A DNA stretch of 64,000 bases from Solibacillus sp040273735 (GCF_040273735.1 NZ_JBELZM010000015.1:36606-100605), one strand, 5' to 3'; shown: positions 18,408 through 26,849, counted from the first letter of the stretch. The notes: generated by a model from the letters alone, not told the origin. A program made the numbers and translations.

Positions 18408-18914
18408 ATGAATTTTTATGTAACTTCAGGAACACCTGACTATATGGAAAAATTAATCACAAAAAATCCACAGCACCCATTAATTTTATTGCAAGGAAAT
18501 GGAAATTCGGTGGTGTTGCACGAAACAGATAAAAAATCTATTTTCGCAGTACCTCGCAAATTCGAAGTCATTGCACAAGATGGGCAGTTTACACAAAAGG
18601 GCTATTTTACTTTTTTCAATATGCCCATTATGTCAGATGAACGCCCGGTTTTCGAGAAAAAAGCTCTCGACGTCATCCCTGCATTGAATTCCAATGACGC
18701 TGTAATTGCCTACCGGTTATTGCGTCCGGTTAAAGCAGAAACCTATATATTTATTATTCAATGGGGCGGACCTGCTTCCTATGAAGTTTGGAAAGCCAGC
18801 GATGAGTATAAAACTTCATTTGCCCCTGTTTTTGAAGGTACGACACAAGTGTTACAGTCGATGTTCAACTCATCTTCTTATATTACGACATATAGTGGAG
18901 CTTCAAAAGAATAA
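18408..18914 (+). CDS. hmoB: HmoB/YhgC-type haem-degrading monooxygenase homologue
   Basis: A 168-residue protein with an N-terminal region (1-65) typical of HmoB and a C-terminal ABM (IsdG-like) ferredoxin-fold domain (about 66-165). The ATG at 18408 has TAAGGAGG upstream. B. subtilis HmoB opens the haem ring using Asn70, Trp128 and His138 (numbers from memory). Here Asn71 and Trp128 are present, but the position of the His is Phe138 (YKTSF at 134-138). The gene is divergent from hemE, as yhgC is in B. subtilis. Either haem is held differently or activity is lost. Homology is strong; activity is uncertain. Confidence 0.82.
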   Translation: MNFYVTSGTPDYMEKLITKNPQHPLILLQGNGNSVVLHETDKKSIFAVPRKFEVIAQDGQFTQKGYFTFFNMPIMSDERPVFEKKALDVIPALNSNDAVIAYRLLRPVKAETYIFIIQWGGPASYEVWKASDEYKTSFAPVFEGTTQVLQSMFNSSSYITTYSGASKE

Positions 18915-18924
18915 TGCTTTTATG

Positions 18925-18958
18925 AAAAATGCTACGATTGTATTTCGTAGCATTTTTA
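18925..18958 (+). terminator. Terminator of the HmoB gene
   Basis: AAAAATGCTACGA pairs with CGTAGCATTTTT across a short loop, with a T-rich tail. Confidence 0.8.
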
Positions 18959-19036
18959 TATAAAATAATACATATTTACAAAATCTTTCGTTTTCCGAAC
19001 TATTCTGCTTCTAACTAATTAAAAGGCGGTTATGAT

Positions 19037-19588
19037 GTGAAAATTCAAATTCAGTTGTTTAAAGCTTTCTTCGTGTCTGGAATTCTTGGCTTCGGTGGAG
19101 GTCCGACAATTATTCCATTACTACACAAAGAAGTGGTGGAAAAATATAAACTTATGACGGATGATGATTTTTCTGATGTTTTATCGATCGGAAACACATT
19201 GCCTGGACCGATTGCGACAAAGATGGCAGGTTATATTGGTTACCGTATTGGCGGATTGCTCGGGTTAATCAATGCCCTGTTTGCCTCGGTAATGCCTACT
19301 GTACTATTAATTATTATTCTATTAAATTCATTGAACCAATTTAGCAACTCTGACTTTATCAATAATATGTCTAAAGGGGTAATACCCATTGTGACAGTTA
19401 TGATGGGGCTTTATGCATTCGACTTTTTAAAAAAATCGCATAAAGCTTTAGGTCTAAAAATCAGCGCTATTATTTTCTTATTCAGCTTTATAACAATAGT
19501 CGTATTTGATCTCCACCCTGGGATCATCATTGGTTCACTCTTAATATTAGCGCTTGCATTGCCCGCTAAAGGAGGAAAAGAACAATGA
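19037..19588 (+). CDS. Chromate transporter ChrA, N-terminal-type half (YwrA/YwrB-like)
   Basis: A 183-residue membrane protein of the short-chain CHR family. The signature GFGGGPTIIPLL (residues 18-29), a DDDFSDVLSIGNTLPGPIATKMAGYIG segment and about five to six hydrophobic helices are seen. Short-chain CHR proteins work as pairs with opposite membrane orientation and export chromate, or import it with sulfate in some cases. The GTG at 19037 has AAAGGCGG upstream. The stop overlaps the start of the next gene by 4 bases (ATGA), so the pair is coupled. Confidence 0.85.
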   Translation: MKIQIQLFKAFFVSGILGFGGGPTIIPLLHKEVVEKYKLMTDDDFSDVLSIGNTLPGPIATKMAGYIGYRIGGLLGLINALFASVMPTVLLIIILLNSLNQFSNSDFINNMSKGVIPIVTVMMGLYAFDFLKKSHKALGLKISAIIFLFSFITIVVFDLHPGIIIGSLLILALALPAKGGKEQ

Positions 19589-20112
19589 TATTATGGGAAC
19601 TATTTATTGCATTTTTAATACCGAACCTTTTAGCATACGGTGGCGGACCTGCGTCAATCCCGTTAATTGAACATGAAGTGGTAGACAGGTATGAGTGGAT
19701 GACGCAAAGTGAATTCAGTGAGTTTCTTGCTCTGGCAAATTCACTGCCCGGTCCTATTGCAACGAAGATGGCAGGCTATATCGGATTTGAAGTCGGCGGA
19801 TTTTTAGGTAGTTTTATAGCATTATTCGCGACAGTTGCCCCTACCCTGATTTTGATGATCACACTATTGAATCTTCTACAAAAATATAGAGATTCCCCTA
19901 AAGTAATGCGGTTATCAAGCTTTGTATTACCTGCAATTGCCGTATTATTAATTACATTAACCTTCGATTTCGCAAAGTCTTCCTATGAATCAAATAAACT
20001 GATTCCAACGATTTTAATGATTATCGGCAGCTATATTGCTTTGGAAAAATTTAAAGTTCCTTCTATTATAGTAATTGCCGTCGGGTTATTAATTGGAGGA
20101 TTCTTGTTATAA
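19585..20112 (+). CDS. Chromate transporter ChrA, second half
   Basis: A 175-residue partner of the preceding protein, with the same signature (AYGGGPASIPLIEHEVV, then ANSLPGPIATKMAGYIG) and about six helices. The two halves are homologous to each other, which fits a heterodimer of short-chain CHR proteins as in B. subtilis ywrA-ywrB. An AAAGGAGG ribosome site sits inside the end of the first gene. Physiological substrate in this organism (chromate, sulfate or another oxyanion) is not shown by sequence. Confidence 0.85.
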   Translation: MILWELFIAFLIPNLLAYGGGPASIPLIEHEVVDRYEWMTQSEFSEFLALANSLPGPIATKMAGYIGFEVGGFLGSFIALFATVAPTLILMITLLNLLQKYRDSPKVMRLSSFVLPAIAVLLITLTFDFAKSSYESNKLIPTILMIIGSYIALEKFKVPSIIVIAVGLLIGGFLL

Positions 20113-20118
20113 ACATAA

Positions 20119-20158
20119 TAGGCACCCATTTTCGCTCAAGAAAATGGGTGCCTTATTT
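20119..20158. terminator. Bidirectional terminator between chrA pair and ecsB
   Basis: AGGCACCCATTTTC pairs with GAAAATGGGTGCCT around a short loop; T-rich on the plus side and A-rich on the minus side. Confidence 0.85.
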
Positions 20159-20172
20159 ATTGTTACGTTTTT

Positions 20173-21351
20173 TTATTTTGACATTCTCATCGTCAGTTCA
20201 CTGACTGCGATAATGACAACCGGAACGATGTAAAACTGCGGTTGCATCATTGCACAAAGTGTCACAATAATAGCCTGTACAATGCTTAGTTGACGAAGCA
20301 GTTTTGCGACAGCCTGTTTTCTCGTATCGCGAGGAATCGGGTAAAGCATGTCCATTCGGAAATCCCCTGCTGACATGAGGGCATACTTAAGCTGAAGTGT
20401 TGTCGCAAATGCCAAAGCACCTGCAACGATCCAAGTTACAAATGGAATCGTAATAAACATTGCAATAACAGCTGAAATCGCTGTTAACCGTACCCATAAA
20501 TAAAAATGGTCATCTGTACGGATAAACGTACGGTAAATTAAATATGCCTGTGTATTTTCCTTTTTATAGCTGATCGCTTTATACGCAATATCGAGCCATG
20601 CACGACGTTTTACAGAGCCCTTTAAATGCGGGACATCTGTGAAGTAGTTGGCAAAACGGTAAAAACGCATCATGCGGTTTTGCTCAAGCTTAATAAAATG
20701 TTCGTAAGGCACTGGATTATCCTGCACTTTTTTCTTCAATGTAAATGTATAGTAAGCCATCATAATAAGAAATACGATGCCTATCAAACCGTCTGCCAAC
20801 GTCATTTGGATTCCGATAATCGACACGATTGCCCGTACAAAACGGTCGAGTATTATGGCATTACCCCGATTCGCATAACGGTAGTTGAACTCGGCACGAA
20901 CATTAATGAATTTCAAAACTGCGATAAATGCAGCAGTCAGCCAAATTTCCGCTGCGCTAAGTGTCGTAACCTCTTTCAATAACGGGATCGCTATTATATA
21001 CAGAACAACCGGCACTAAAAGCTGTGACCAGAATGTCCAGTTCATCGCCTTTTTGAAATAGTTCGGCATTTGGCTTTCCAGCGGCAATAAGTACACTTGA
21101 TCCGGTTCTTTCAATAATGTGACAGGTCTACTAAATGCAACTAAGCCCCCTACTATAACGGCAATGAGCCATTCTGCCGGGAAATCCGGCTGCACGACTT
21201 TCAGCCATTCGCTGTACTGATATCCCCCTGCCCCTGCGATAAAGACAAGGACAATCGCAATATGCCCTGTAAAGACGAAGCGCATATACTTCATCACTTC
21301 GCCGATGTAATGCTCGAAGCGCTTAGCCCATACACTATGCATGCTGTTCAT
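20173..21351 (-). CDS. ecsB: ABC transporter permease EcsB
   Basis: A 392-residue membrane protein with about eight to ten hydrophobic segments, the permease of the Ecs transporter. In B. subtilis loss of Ecs reduces protein secretion, competence and the site-2 protease RasP activity; the transported substrate is thought to be peptide fragments but is not firmly established. Assignment rests on the adjacent EcsA, on the size (B. subtilis EcsB is about 408) and on the hit/scoC/prsA neighbourhood. The ATG at 21351 has AAAGGAG upstream and overlaps the ecsA end by 17 bases. Confidence 0.85.
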   Translation of the reverse strand: MNSMHSVWAKRFEHYIGEVMKYMRFVFTGHIAIVLVFIAGAGGYQYSEWLKVVQPDFPAEWLIAVIVGGLVAFSRPVTLLKEPDQVYLLPLESQMPNYFKKAMNWTFWSQLLVPVVLYIIAIPLLKEVTTLSAAEIWLTAAFIAVLKFINVRAEFNYRYANRGNAIILDRFVRAIVSIIGIQMTLADGLIGIVFLIMMAYYTFTLKKKVQDNPVPYEHFIKLEQNRMMRFYRFANYFTDVPHLKGSVKRRAWLDIAYKAISYKKENTQAYLIYRTFIRTDDHFYLWVRLTAISAVIAMFITIPFVTWIVAGALAFATTLQLKYALMSAGDFRMDMLYPIPRDTRKQAVAKLLRQLSIVQAIIVTLCAMMQPQFYIVPVVIIAVSELTMRMSK

Positions 21352-22084
21352 TGTCCTGCTCCTTTGTCATTGCAATATATAAGTCATCGAGAGTCGCAGT
21401 CGGCATATTGAAAGCTTTGCGCAAATCATTCATTGTCCCTTGTGCACGTACGCGTCCTTCATGAAGCAGAATGATGCGGTCACAATGTTTTTCTGCAGTC
21501 GATAAAATATGTGTCGACATTAGAATCGATGCACCTGCACGTTTTTTATCATCCATTTGGTCAAGTAATGACTGAATGCCGAGCGGATCTAAACCGACAA
21601 ACGGCTCATCGATAATATATAAACTTGGATCGACTAAAAATGCGCACATAATCATTACCTTCTGGCGCATCCCCTTTGAAAAGTGCGATGGGAACCAATT
21701 TAATCGCTTTTCCATACGGAATTCCTTCAATAAAACTTCCGAGCGTTGTTCCAAAGTTATTTCATCTAAACCATAGGCCATTGCCGTTAATTGTAAATGT
21801 TCTTTTAATGTTAATTCTTCATATAGTACAGGTGTTTCCGGAATATAGGAGAAGCTTGATCGGTACTTGTCCAAATTCTCCTTCAACGTCACACCGTTTA
21901 AACGAATTTCTCCAGAGCGTGGTAAGAGCGTGCCAATAATATGCTTGATCGTCGTACTTTTCCCAGCACCGTTAAGGCCGATTAATCCAACGAGCTCTCC
22001 TTTGTTAATTTCAAATGATAAATCTTGAATCACAGGCTTTCTCGTATAACCACCTGTTACATTTTGCAGTTGTAAAATTGTCAC
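21335..22084 (-). CDS. ecsA: ABC transporter ATP-binding protein EcsA
   Basis: A 249-residue ATPase. Walker A is GLNGAGKST, the signature motif is FSKGMRQKV (the variant typical of EcsA) and Walker B is LYIIDEPF followed by GLDPL. The segment YIPETPVLYEELTL is nearly identical to B. subtilis EcsA from memory. The GTG at 22084 is preferred to one three codons upstream because AGGAG lies 8 bases before it; the upstream GTG abuts that site. It is divergent from hit, the same order as in B. subtilis, and coupled to ecsB. Confidence 0.92.
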   Translation of the reverse strand: MTILQLQNVTGGYTRKPVIQDLSFEINKGELVGLIGLNGAGKSTTIKHIIGTLLPRSGEIRLNGVTLKENLDKYRSSFSYIPETPVLYEELTLKEHLQLTAMAYGLDEITLEQRSEVLLKEFRMEKRLNWFPSHFSKGMRQKVMIMCAFLVDPSLYIIDEPFVGLDPLGIQSLLDQMDDKKRAGASILMSTHILSTAEKHCDRIILLHEGRVRAQGTMNDLRKAFNMPTATLDDLYIAMTKEQDNEQHA

Positions 22085-22394
22085 AGTCGTCACTCCTCTT
22101 TTCTAAATTTTAGTTTATCAAAAGCGAATAAAATTGAACACTGAATGCAACACTCAATTCAAAGAACAAAAAAATAAATCCTTCATATAAGAAAGTAGTT
22201 TTCCGAATAATCTATGATAGAATAAAGAAAAATAATAGTATCTTCACCATAAATTGGGGTTGTACAATTGATTTTTATTGCAGGCGGATGCTCTACAAGG
22301 GAATTTACCGCCCTGTATTCCTCTCAATTTACAATAACATTATTTTCTAACTTCTAATGGTGAAAATCAAAAATAAAAAGGAGCGATAAATAGG
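22085..22394. other. Divergent ecsA/hit intergenic region with possible leader
   Basis: These 310 bases hold no recognised gene. Seen on the plus strand: a weak -10 region TATGATAGAAT near 22215, a 30-codon frame 22268-22357 with TTG start and GGGG 8 bases before it, and an imperfect stem CAGGCGG / CCGCCCTG at about 22279-22316. The first half is AT-rich with no feature I can support. Confidence 0.3.
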
Positions 22395-22814
22395 ATGAGT
22401 GATTGCTTATTTTGCAAAATCATTGCCGGAGAAATTCCAAGTATTAAAGTATATGAGGATGAACATACTTTTGCCTTCATGGACATTGCCCCATTAACAA
22501 AAGGCCATACACTGTTAATCCCGAAAACACATTGTAAAGATCTATTTGAAATGTCAGAAGATGTAGCACGTAATTTATATGCTGCTGCTCCGAAAGTGGC
22601 TAATGCCATTAAAGCTGCTTTTGACCCGGCTGGTATGAATACGATTAATAATAACGGTGCTGAAGCAGGTCAAACCGTTTTCCATTACCATCTGCATCTC
22701 GTTCCGCGTTATGACGAAAAAGATGGACTAGTGGTCAACTGGAATGGTCGTTCACAGGAATTCCCGCCAGATGTGCTGTCGACACTTTCTGAGGAAATTA
22801 AATCACACTTATAA
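22395..22814 (+). CDS. hit: HIT family nucleotide hydrolase/transferase
   Basis: A 139-residue histidine-triad protein. The catalytic triad motif HYHLHLV lies at 97-103 (His97, His99, His101), and Cys4/Cys7 (CLFC) near the N-terminus may form half of a zinc site seen in some HIT proteins. HIT proteins hydrolyse purine nucleoside phosphoramidates and related dinucleotides. It lies divergent from ecsA, as in B. subtilis. A GGAGCG site precedes the ATG. In-cell substrate unknown. Confidence 0.93.
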   Translation: MSDCLFCKIIAGEIPSIKVYEDEHTFAFMDIAPLTKGHTLLIPKTHCKDLFEMSEDVARNLYAAAPKVANAIKAAFDPAGMNTINNNGAEAGQTVFHYHLHLVPRYDEKDGLVVNWNGRSQEFPPDVLSTLSEEIKSHL

Positions 22815-22860
22815 TTGCTCCTATCAGTTATATTTACATAATTGTATGAGGAGACTATGG

Positions 22861-22897
22861 CCAGCATCTTTTTCATATATGAAAATGCTGGTTTTTC
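22861..22897 (+). terminator. Terminator of hit
   Basis: CCAGCAT pairs with ATGCTGG around an AT-rich loop and is followed by TTTTTCTTTT. Confidence 0.75.
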
Positions 22898-22994
22898 TTT
22901 TAGTACTATCCCGCCCAATCTTTCCGATGTTTATCGGATCATGGATTTGGAAAAAGATTTGGATAACAAATATAAATAAAGTGAGGTTATCATT

Positions 22995-23363
22995 ATGAAA
23001 GCAAAATCATTTTTACTAGGTATTACAACAGGCATCGTTAGCGGTGCGGCTGTTATTTTATTTACAGCACCACAATCAGGGACAGCTTTAAGACAAAACT
23101 TATTGGAAAATACAAAAAATGCCAAATCAAAGCTCCAAGACGTTCAACATGAACTAAATAATGTAATGCAATCAATCACAACTTTAAAGGCAGAAGTGCA
23201 AAATAGTATGCCTAGTATAGTAAATGAATTAAAGGATAATTTCGCAAATTTCAAAACTCAGATAGAACCGGAAGCAATAAATTTAAAACAAGAAATAGAG
23301 AAATTACAGAATTCTATAAGTGAAATCGAGAAAAATATTCCTTCAAATAGAAATAATGAGTAA
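22995..23363 (+). CDS. YtxH domain-containing protein (YhaH-like)
   Basis: A 122-residue protein with one N-terminal membrane helix rich in small residues (LLGITTGIVSGAAVILFTAP, residues 7-26) followed by the APQSGTALRQNL motif of the YtxH family and a long charged helical tail (about 35-118) likely to be a coiled coil. Proteins of this family are linked to general stress response but have no known molecular activity. B. subtilis YhaH occupies the same place between hit and hpr. Ribosome site GTGAGG precedes the ATG. Confidence 0.8.
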   Translation: MKAKSFLLGITTGIVSGAAVILFTAPQSGTALRQNLLENTKNAKSKLQDVQHELNNVMQSITTLKAEVQNSMPSIVNELKDNFANFKTQIEPEAINLKQEIEKLQNSISEIEKNIPSNRNNE

Positions 23364-23558
23364 TGAACAACAATTCACCGCCAATACTTTAGCACTATAA
23401 TAAAGTTTAAAAACAGCCAAATTAATCCCAAAATTATCTTTTTATAGCATTAATCAACCAATGTTGAATTATTCCATTTTTCTAACTTTAAACTTTTTTC
23501 TTTTATTGCTATAATATTTTTAAAATAAAATGTTAAATGAAAGAAGAAGGTGATTGCT

Positions 23559-24116
23559 TTGACAGAAGATTTATACTCGCAACGTGAGGCTATGTTATTT
23601 AGCCAAAGAGTCGCACAACTTTCGAAAGCACTATGGAAAGCTATCGAAAAAGATTGGCAAACATGGATTAAACCTTTTGATTTAAATATTAATGAACATC
23701 ATATTTTATGGATTTCATATCATTTGAAAGGTGCTTCCATTTCAGATGTAGCTAAATTTGGTGTCATGCATGTATCTACTGCTTTCAACTTTTCAAAAAA
23801 ATTAGAAGAACGCGGATTACTTACTTTCTCAAAACGTGATGAAGACAAACGTAATACATATGTTGAGTTAACTGATAAAGGCGCAGAACTCATCCTACGT
23901 ATGTACGATCATTATCACGATACAGAACATACGATTTTAACAGGTGCATTGCCATTAAAAGAACTTTATGGACGTTTCCCTGAGTTTTTAGATGTGATGG
24001 CTGTTATTCGCAATATTTACGGGGATGACTTCATCGAAATATTCGAACGCTCTTTCTTTAACTTTAAAGAAACAATTGATGACAAAGGAAAGCCGTCAAT
24101 CACAACAACTTCATAA
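23559..24116 (+). CDS. scoC: MarR-family transition-state regulator ScoC/Hpr
   Basis: A 185-residue winged-helix regulator. The segment INEHHILWISYHLKGASI and then VMHVSTAFNFSKKLEERG is almost identical to B. subtilis Hpr (ScoC), which represses extracellular protease genes, sporulation functions and oligopeptide permeases before the transition to stationary phase. The TTG start at 23559 is chosen because AGAAGG lies 8 bases before it; a GTG three codons upstream overlaps the ribosome site. The C-terminus is shorter than in B. subtilis (about 203 residues). It is followed by its own terminator. Confidence 0.93.
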   Translation: MTEDLYSQREAMLFSQRVAQLSKALWKAIEKDWQTWIKPFDLNINEHHILWISYHLKGASISDVAKFGVMHVSTAFNFSKKLEERGLLTFSKRDEDKRNTYVELTDKGAELILRMYDHYHDTEHTILTGALPLKELYGRFPEFLDVMAVIRNIYGDDFIEIFERSFFNFKETIDDKGKPSITTTS

Positions 24117-24126
24117 AATTTATAGC

Positions 24127-24168
24127 AAGAAATGTCGCCAATTAAATTGATGACATTTCTTTTTTTAT
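24127..24168 (+). terminator. Terminator of scoC
   Basis: AAGAAATGTC pairs with GACATTTCTT and is followed by TTTTTTATTT. Confidence 0.85.
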
Positions 24169-24255
24169 TTATTATAGTTAGTTTTATGTTTAATATTGTT
24201 TCGTTAATGGAAAAGCATAGTACGTCCTTTTCCATAATGTTTTAGGGGGGCTCAC

Positions 24256-24795
24256 ATGCATTGTTGGAAAACAATCAACATAGAGCGCGAATACGGTACG
24301 GGAAGGCTTGTATTATTGGCTATCACTCTTTTTGTCCTTGTATTTTGCTTTTCATACATTGCATTTAGTTTTAATTTTAACGGTAAGCATATTGATCGCC
24401 ATTTATGGTTAGTTTTATTAGTAATACCTTTTATTTATCCTATGCACAAATTTTTACATTATATCGCTCTGTTTCAATATAGAAAATCACTCGTCTTTCG
24501 TTTTAAATTTCAGCATTTCATGCCGGTTGTCCGGATGCGCCTGCAAAACGGCATTCCGAAAAAGTCTTACATTTTCGCACTCGTTACACCTTTTATTGTT
24601 ATTAATGCAGCATTGATCGCGGGAGGCATTTCCTTCCCTGAATATGCGCATTATTTTAGTGGATTGCTCGCTTTTCACTGTTGTATTTGTCTCATGGATT
24701 TTTTATATGTGAAAAATTTAATGTATGCGCCAAACAATGCTATAATTGAAGAAACGCCAAGAGGTTATGAAATTTTAGTTCCGCTTGATATTTAG
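24256..24795 (+). CDS. DUF3267 membrane protein (zincin-like fold)
   Basis: A 179-residue protein with four or five hydrophobic segments (about 18-38, 50-66, 102-124, 133-152). The sequence PMHKFLHYIAL at 63-73 matches the position of the HExxH motif of DUF3267 putative zincins, but the glutamate is Lys, leaving HxxxH only. If the fold is right, this copy may bind metal yet lack the usual catalytic base, or the family in this lineage may not be peptidases. The ribosome site AGGGGGG is strong. It lies between scoC and prsA, where B. subtilis has the yhaI-yhaL genes. Confidence 0.6.
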   Translation: MHCWKTINIEREYGTGRLVLLAITLFVLVFCFSYIAFSFNFNGKHIDRHLWLVLLVIPFIYPMHKFLHYIALFQYRKSLVFRFKFQHFMPVVRMRLQNGIPKKSYIFALVTPFIVINAALIAGGISFPEYAHYFSGLLAFHCCICLMDFLYVKNLMYAPNNAIIEETPRGYEILVPLDI

Positions 24796-24828
24796 GTTTT
24801 ATTGATGCTTTAGAGGGGAGGAATAAAT

Positions 24829-25014
24829 TTGTTACTACTTGTTGTAATCTTATTTTCAGTAATATACTTATTCCAAATAAATCGAATGACTGCCGCATTA
24901 TGCAGTCGACGTGAAATTCCAGAAGAAAAACAGCCAAAAATTTTCCGTACGATTAATGTACTGATTACGATTTTACTTGTAAGCATGTACGTTGAAGTAC
25001 TGCTAGCCGTTTAA
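24829..25014 (+). CDS. Small membrane protein of unknown function
   Basis: A 61-residue protein with two hydrophobic helices (about 2-16 and 43-60) joined by a charged loop with CSRREIPEEKQPKIFR. The TTG start is supported by GGGGAGG eight bases upstream. It follows the DUF3267 gene by 33 bases and is probably in the same transcript, which ends at the strong terminator at 25064. I do not recognise the family. Confidence 0.6.
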   Translation: MLLLVVILFSVIYLFQINRMTAALCSRREIPEEKQPKIFRTINVLITILLVSMYVEVLLAV

Positions 25015-25063
25015 AGAAATTTTATTTATGTAATAAATTTTTTGGTCCATACTTTAATAATTG

Positions 25064-25111
25064 GAAAAGGTGTGTTAAAAGTCGTAAAGACTTTTAACAC
25101 ACCTTTTTTTC
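25064..25111. terminator. Strong bidirectional terminator
   Basis: AAGGTGTGTTAAAAGTC pairs with GACTTTTAACACACCTT, a 17-bp perfect stem followed by a T run. It ends the 61-residue gene on the plus strand and the YjcZ gene on the minus strand. Confidence 0.9.
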
Positions 25112-25216
25112 TTAGTAGATGAAAGCTGCACCAACAATAATTAACAAGATAAACAATACAACTAAAAGAGCAAAGCCAGAGCCGTAGCCGCCGCCATTGT
25201 AACCTCCGCCACCCAT
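25112..25216 (-). CDS. YjcZ family sporulation peptide
   Basis: A 34-residue peptide: a glycine- and tyrosine-rich start (MGGGGYNGGGYGSG) and a hydrophobic tail ALLVVLFILLIIVGAAFIY. This is the standard form of the YjcZ/YosX-like small sporulation proteins of Bacillales. A perfect GGAGGTGA ribosome site lies at the right distance. It is probably a forespore or coat-associated membrane peptide; its role is unknown. It is transcribed divergently from prsA. Confidence 0.85.
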   Translation of the reverse strand: MGGGGYNGGGYGSGFALLVVLFILLIIVGAAFIY

Positions 25217-25363
25217 ATTGTCACCTCCCTTCTCTCTTTCTCTCAATATCGTATGCACCTGTTGACACAAAACTTAGGCACTCTTCACATGCAACCATTT
25301 TGTTTTTAAATCGTTTATGTTATAGTTACAATTGCATTAAAGTTAAGTTAGGAGCGTATTCAA

Positions 25364-26212
25364 ATGAAAAAGACCATTTTTGCATTAACAGTTGCTGCTT
25401 CAATCGGTTTAGCTGCATGCAGTAATCCTGGAGATGAAGTTGTAGTATCAACAAGCGCAGGCGATATCACTCAAGAAGAATTTTATAATTCAATGAAGGA
25501 CATCGCTGGTGATCAATTACTGCAACAAGTAGTAGTTGAACAGATTTTGAACGATAAATATAAAGTAACAGACGAGGAAATCGAAGAAGAATTGAAGGGT
25601 GTAAAAGAGCAGTATGGCGAAAGCTATGAGTCTGTTTTAGCACAAAGCAATTTAACGGAAGAAACGTTAAAAACAAATATTCGTTTCACATTGTTACAAG
25701 AGAAAGCTTTAAAAGATGTTGAAGTAACTGACGAGGAAATCGAAAAGTACTACAACCAGGCATCTCAAGAATTAAACGCCCGCCACATTTTAGTGGAAGA
25801 TGAAGAGACTGCAAAAGAAATTAAAGCTAAATTAGATGCTGGAGAAGATTTTGCAAAATTAGCGAAAGAATTCTCGGCTGATCCAGGTTCTGGAGCACAA
25901 GGCGGAGATTTAGGTTGGTTTACTGTAGGTACAATGGTGCCTGAGTTCAGCGATGCTGCATATGCATTGGAAATTGACGAAATCAGCGAGCCTGTACAAT
26001 CTGAACATGGTTTCCACATCATTCAAGTGACTGATAAACGTGATGTTAAAGATTACGGTAAACTTGAAGACAAAAAAGAAGAAATCCGTGACGCAATTGC
26101 AACTACAAAAGCTGATTGGAACACAAAAATGGCAGAGTTAATTAACGAAGCCGATGTAGAAGTAAAAGACAAAGATTTAAAAGACGCTTTTTCAGGCTTT
26201 AAAGCTGAATAA
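25364..26212 (+). CDS. prsA: Foldase lipoprotein PrsA
   Basis: A 282-residue membrane-anchored peptidyl-prolyl isomerase that helps secreted proteins fold outside the membrane. The signal peptide ends at LAAC (Cys19, lipobox). An N-terminal chaperone region is followed by a PpiC/parvulin domain at about 137-230, with NARHILV, GGDLGWF and HGFHIIQV segments, then a charged C-terminal region. Length matches B. subtilis PrsA (292). TTAGGAGCG precedes the ATG. ScoC, Ecs and PrsA, all linked to secretion, cluster here as in B. subtilis. Confidence 0.95.
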   Translation: MKKTIFALTVAASIGLAACSNPGDEVVVSTSAGDITQEEFYNSMKDIAGDQLLQQVVVEQILNDKYKVTDEEIEEELKGVKEQYGESYESVLAQSNLTEETLKTNIRFTLLQEKALKDVEVTDEEIEKYYNQASQELNARHILVEDEETAKEIKAKLDAGEDFAKLAKEFSADPGSGAQGGDLGWFTVGTMVPEFSDAAYALEIDEISEPVQSEHGFHIIQVTDKRDVKDYGKLEDKKEEIRDAIATTKADWNTKMAELINEADVEVKDKDLKDAFSGFKAE

Positions 26213-26223
26213 TCGTTGATATA

Positions 26224-26262
26224 AAAAAATGCGAGTCCCATAAATGGGCCTCGCATTTTTTA
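26224..26262. terminator. Bidirectional terminator between prsA and the PhnA-like gene
   Basis: AAAAAATGCGAG pairs with CTCGCATTTTTT around a hairpin that itself contains CCCAT/ATGGG; it slightly overlaps the end of the convergent gene. Confidence 0.85.
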
Positions 26263-26598
26263 GTTTTTCTTCACAAATTCAGATTTCAGCTTCATTGCAC
26301 CAAAACCGTCGATTTTACAATCAATATTGTGATCGCCTTCCACAAGGCGAATGTTTTTAACACGTGTACCGATTTTTAACGTAGAAGAGCTTCCCTTTAC
26401 TTTTAAATCCTTTATAACCGTTACGGTATCACCATCAGCCAACAGGTTGCCGTTTGCATCGCGAACGACCGATCCTTCATCTTCCACTGTTTCCGCTGAT
26501 TGAGACCATTCATGCGCACATTCCGGGCACACATAATTCTGTCCATCTTCATACGTATACTCTGATCCGCATTCCGGGCATTTCGGTAATTGTTCCAT
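26260..26598 (-). CDS. Zinc-ribbon protein of the YjdM/PhnA family
   Basis: A 112-residue protein: an N-terminal zinc ribbon with CPEC at 8-11 and CPEC at 25-28, then a PhnA-type SH3-like domain containing VRDANGNLLADGD and VIKDLKVKGSS. The start at 26598 (MEQLPK) has GGAGG upstream; a longer reading of 28 codons has none. Despite the PhnA name, the protein is not part of the phosphonate lyase; the family's role is not settled. Full length for the family. Confidence 0.88.
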   Translation of the reverse strand: MEQLPKCPECGSEYTYEDGQNYVCPECAHEWSQSAETVEDEGSVVRDANGNLLADGDTVTVIKDLKVKGSSSTLKIGTRVKNIRLVEGDHNIDCKIDGFGAMKLKSEFVKKN

Positions 26599-26849
26599 TT
26601 TTATATACCTCCAGTATTTTATCCCCTCTATACTCGCATAGTTCCTGTTTATATACAAGGTTATAAAGGTAAACAAGCTCAAAACACGAACATTCCTATT
26701 TCCTTCGTGACAAAAATCTATAAATTTTCTATATGTTCTTCTCTTTTTTGTTTATAAGAAAAAATATTTCAAGAATTTTCACATATTTGTTCCGAAAGGG
26801 TATATTATCAATTTATATATTCTATTACTAAAATCCAGGAGTGATTGCA

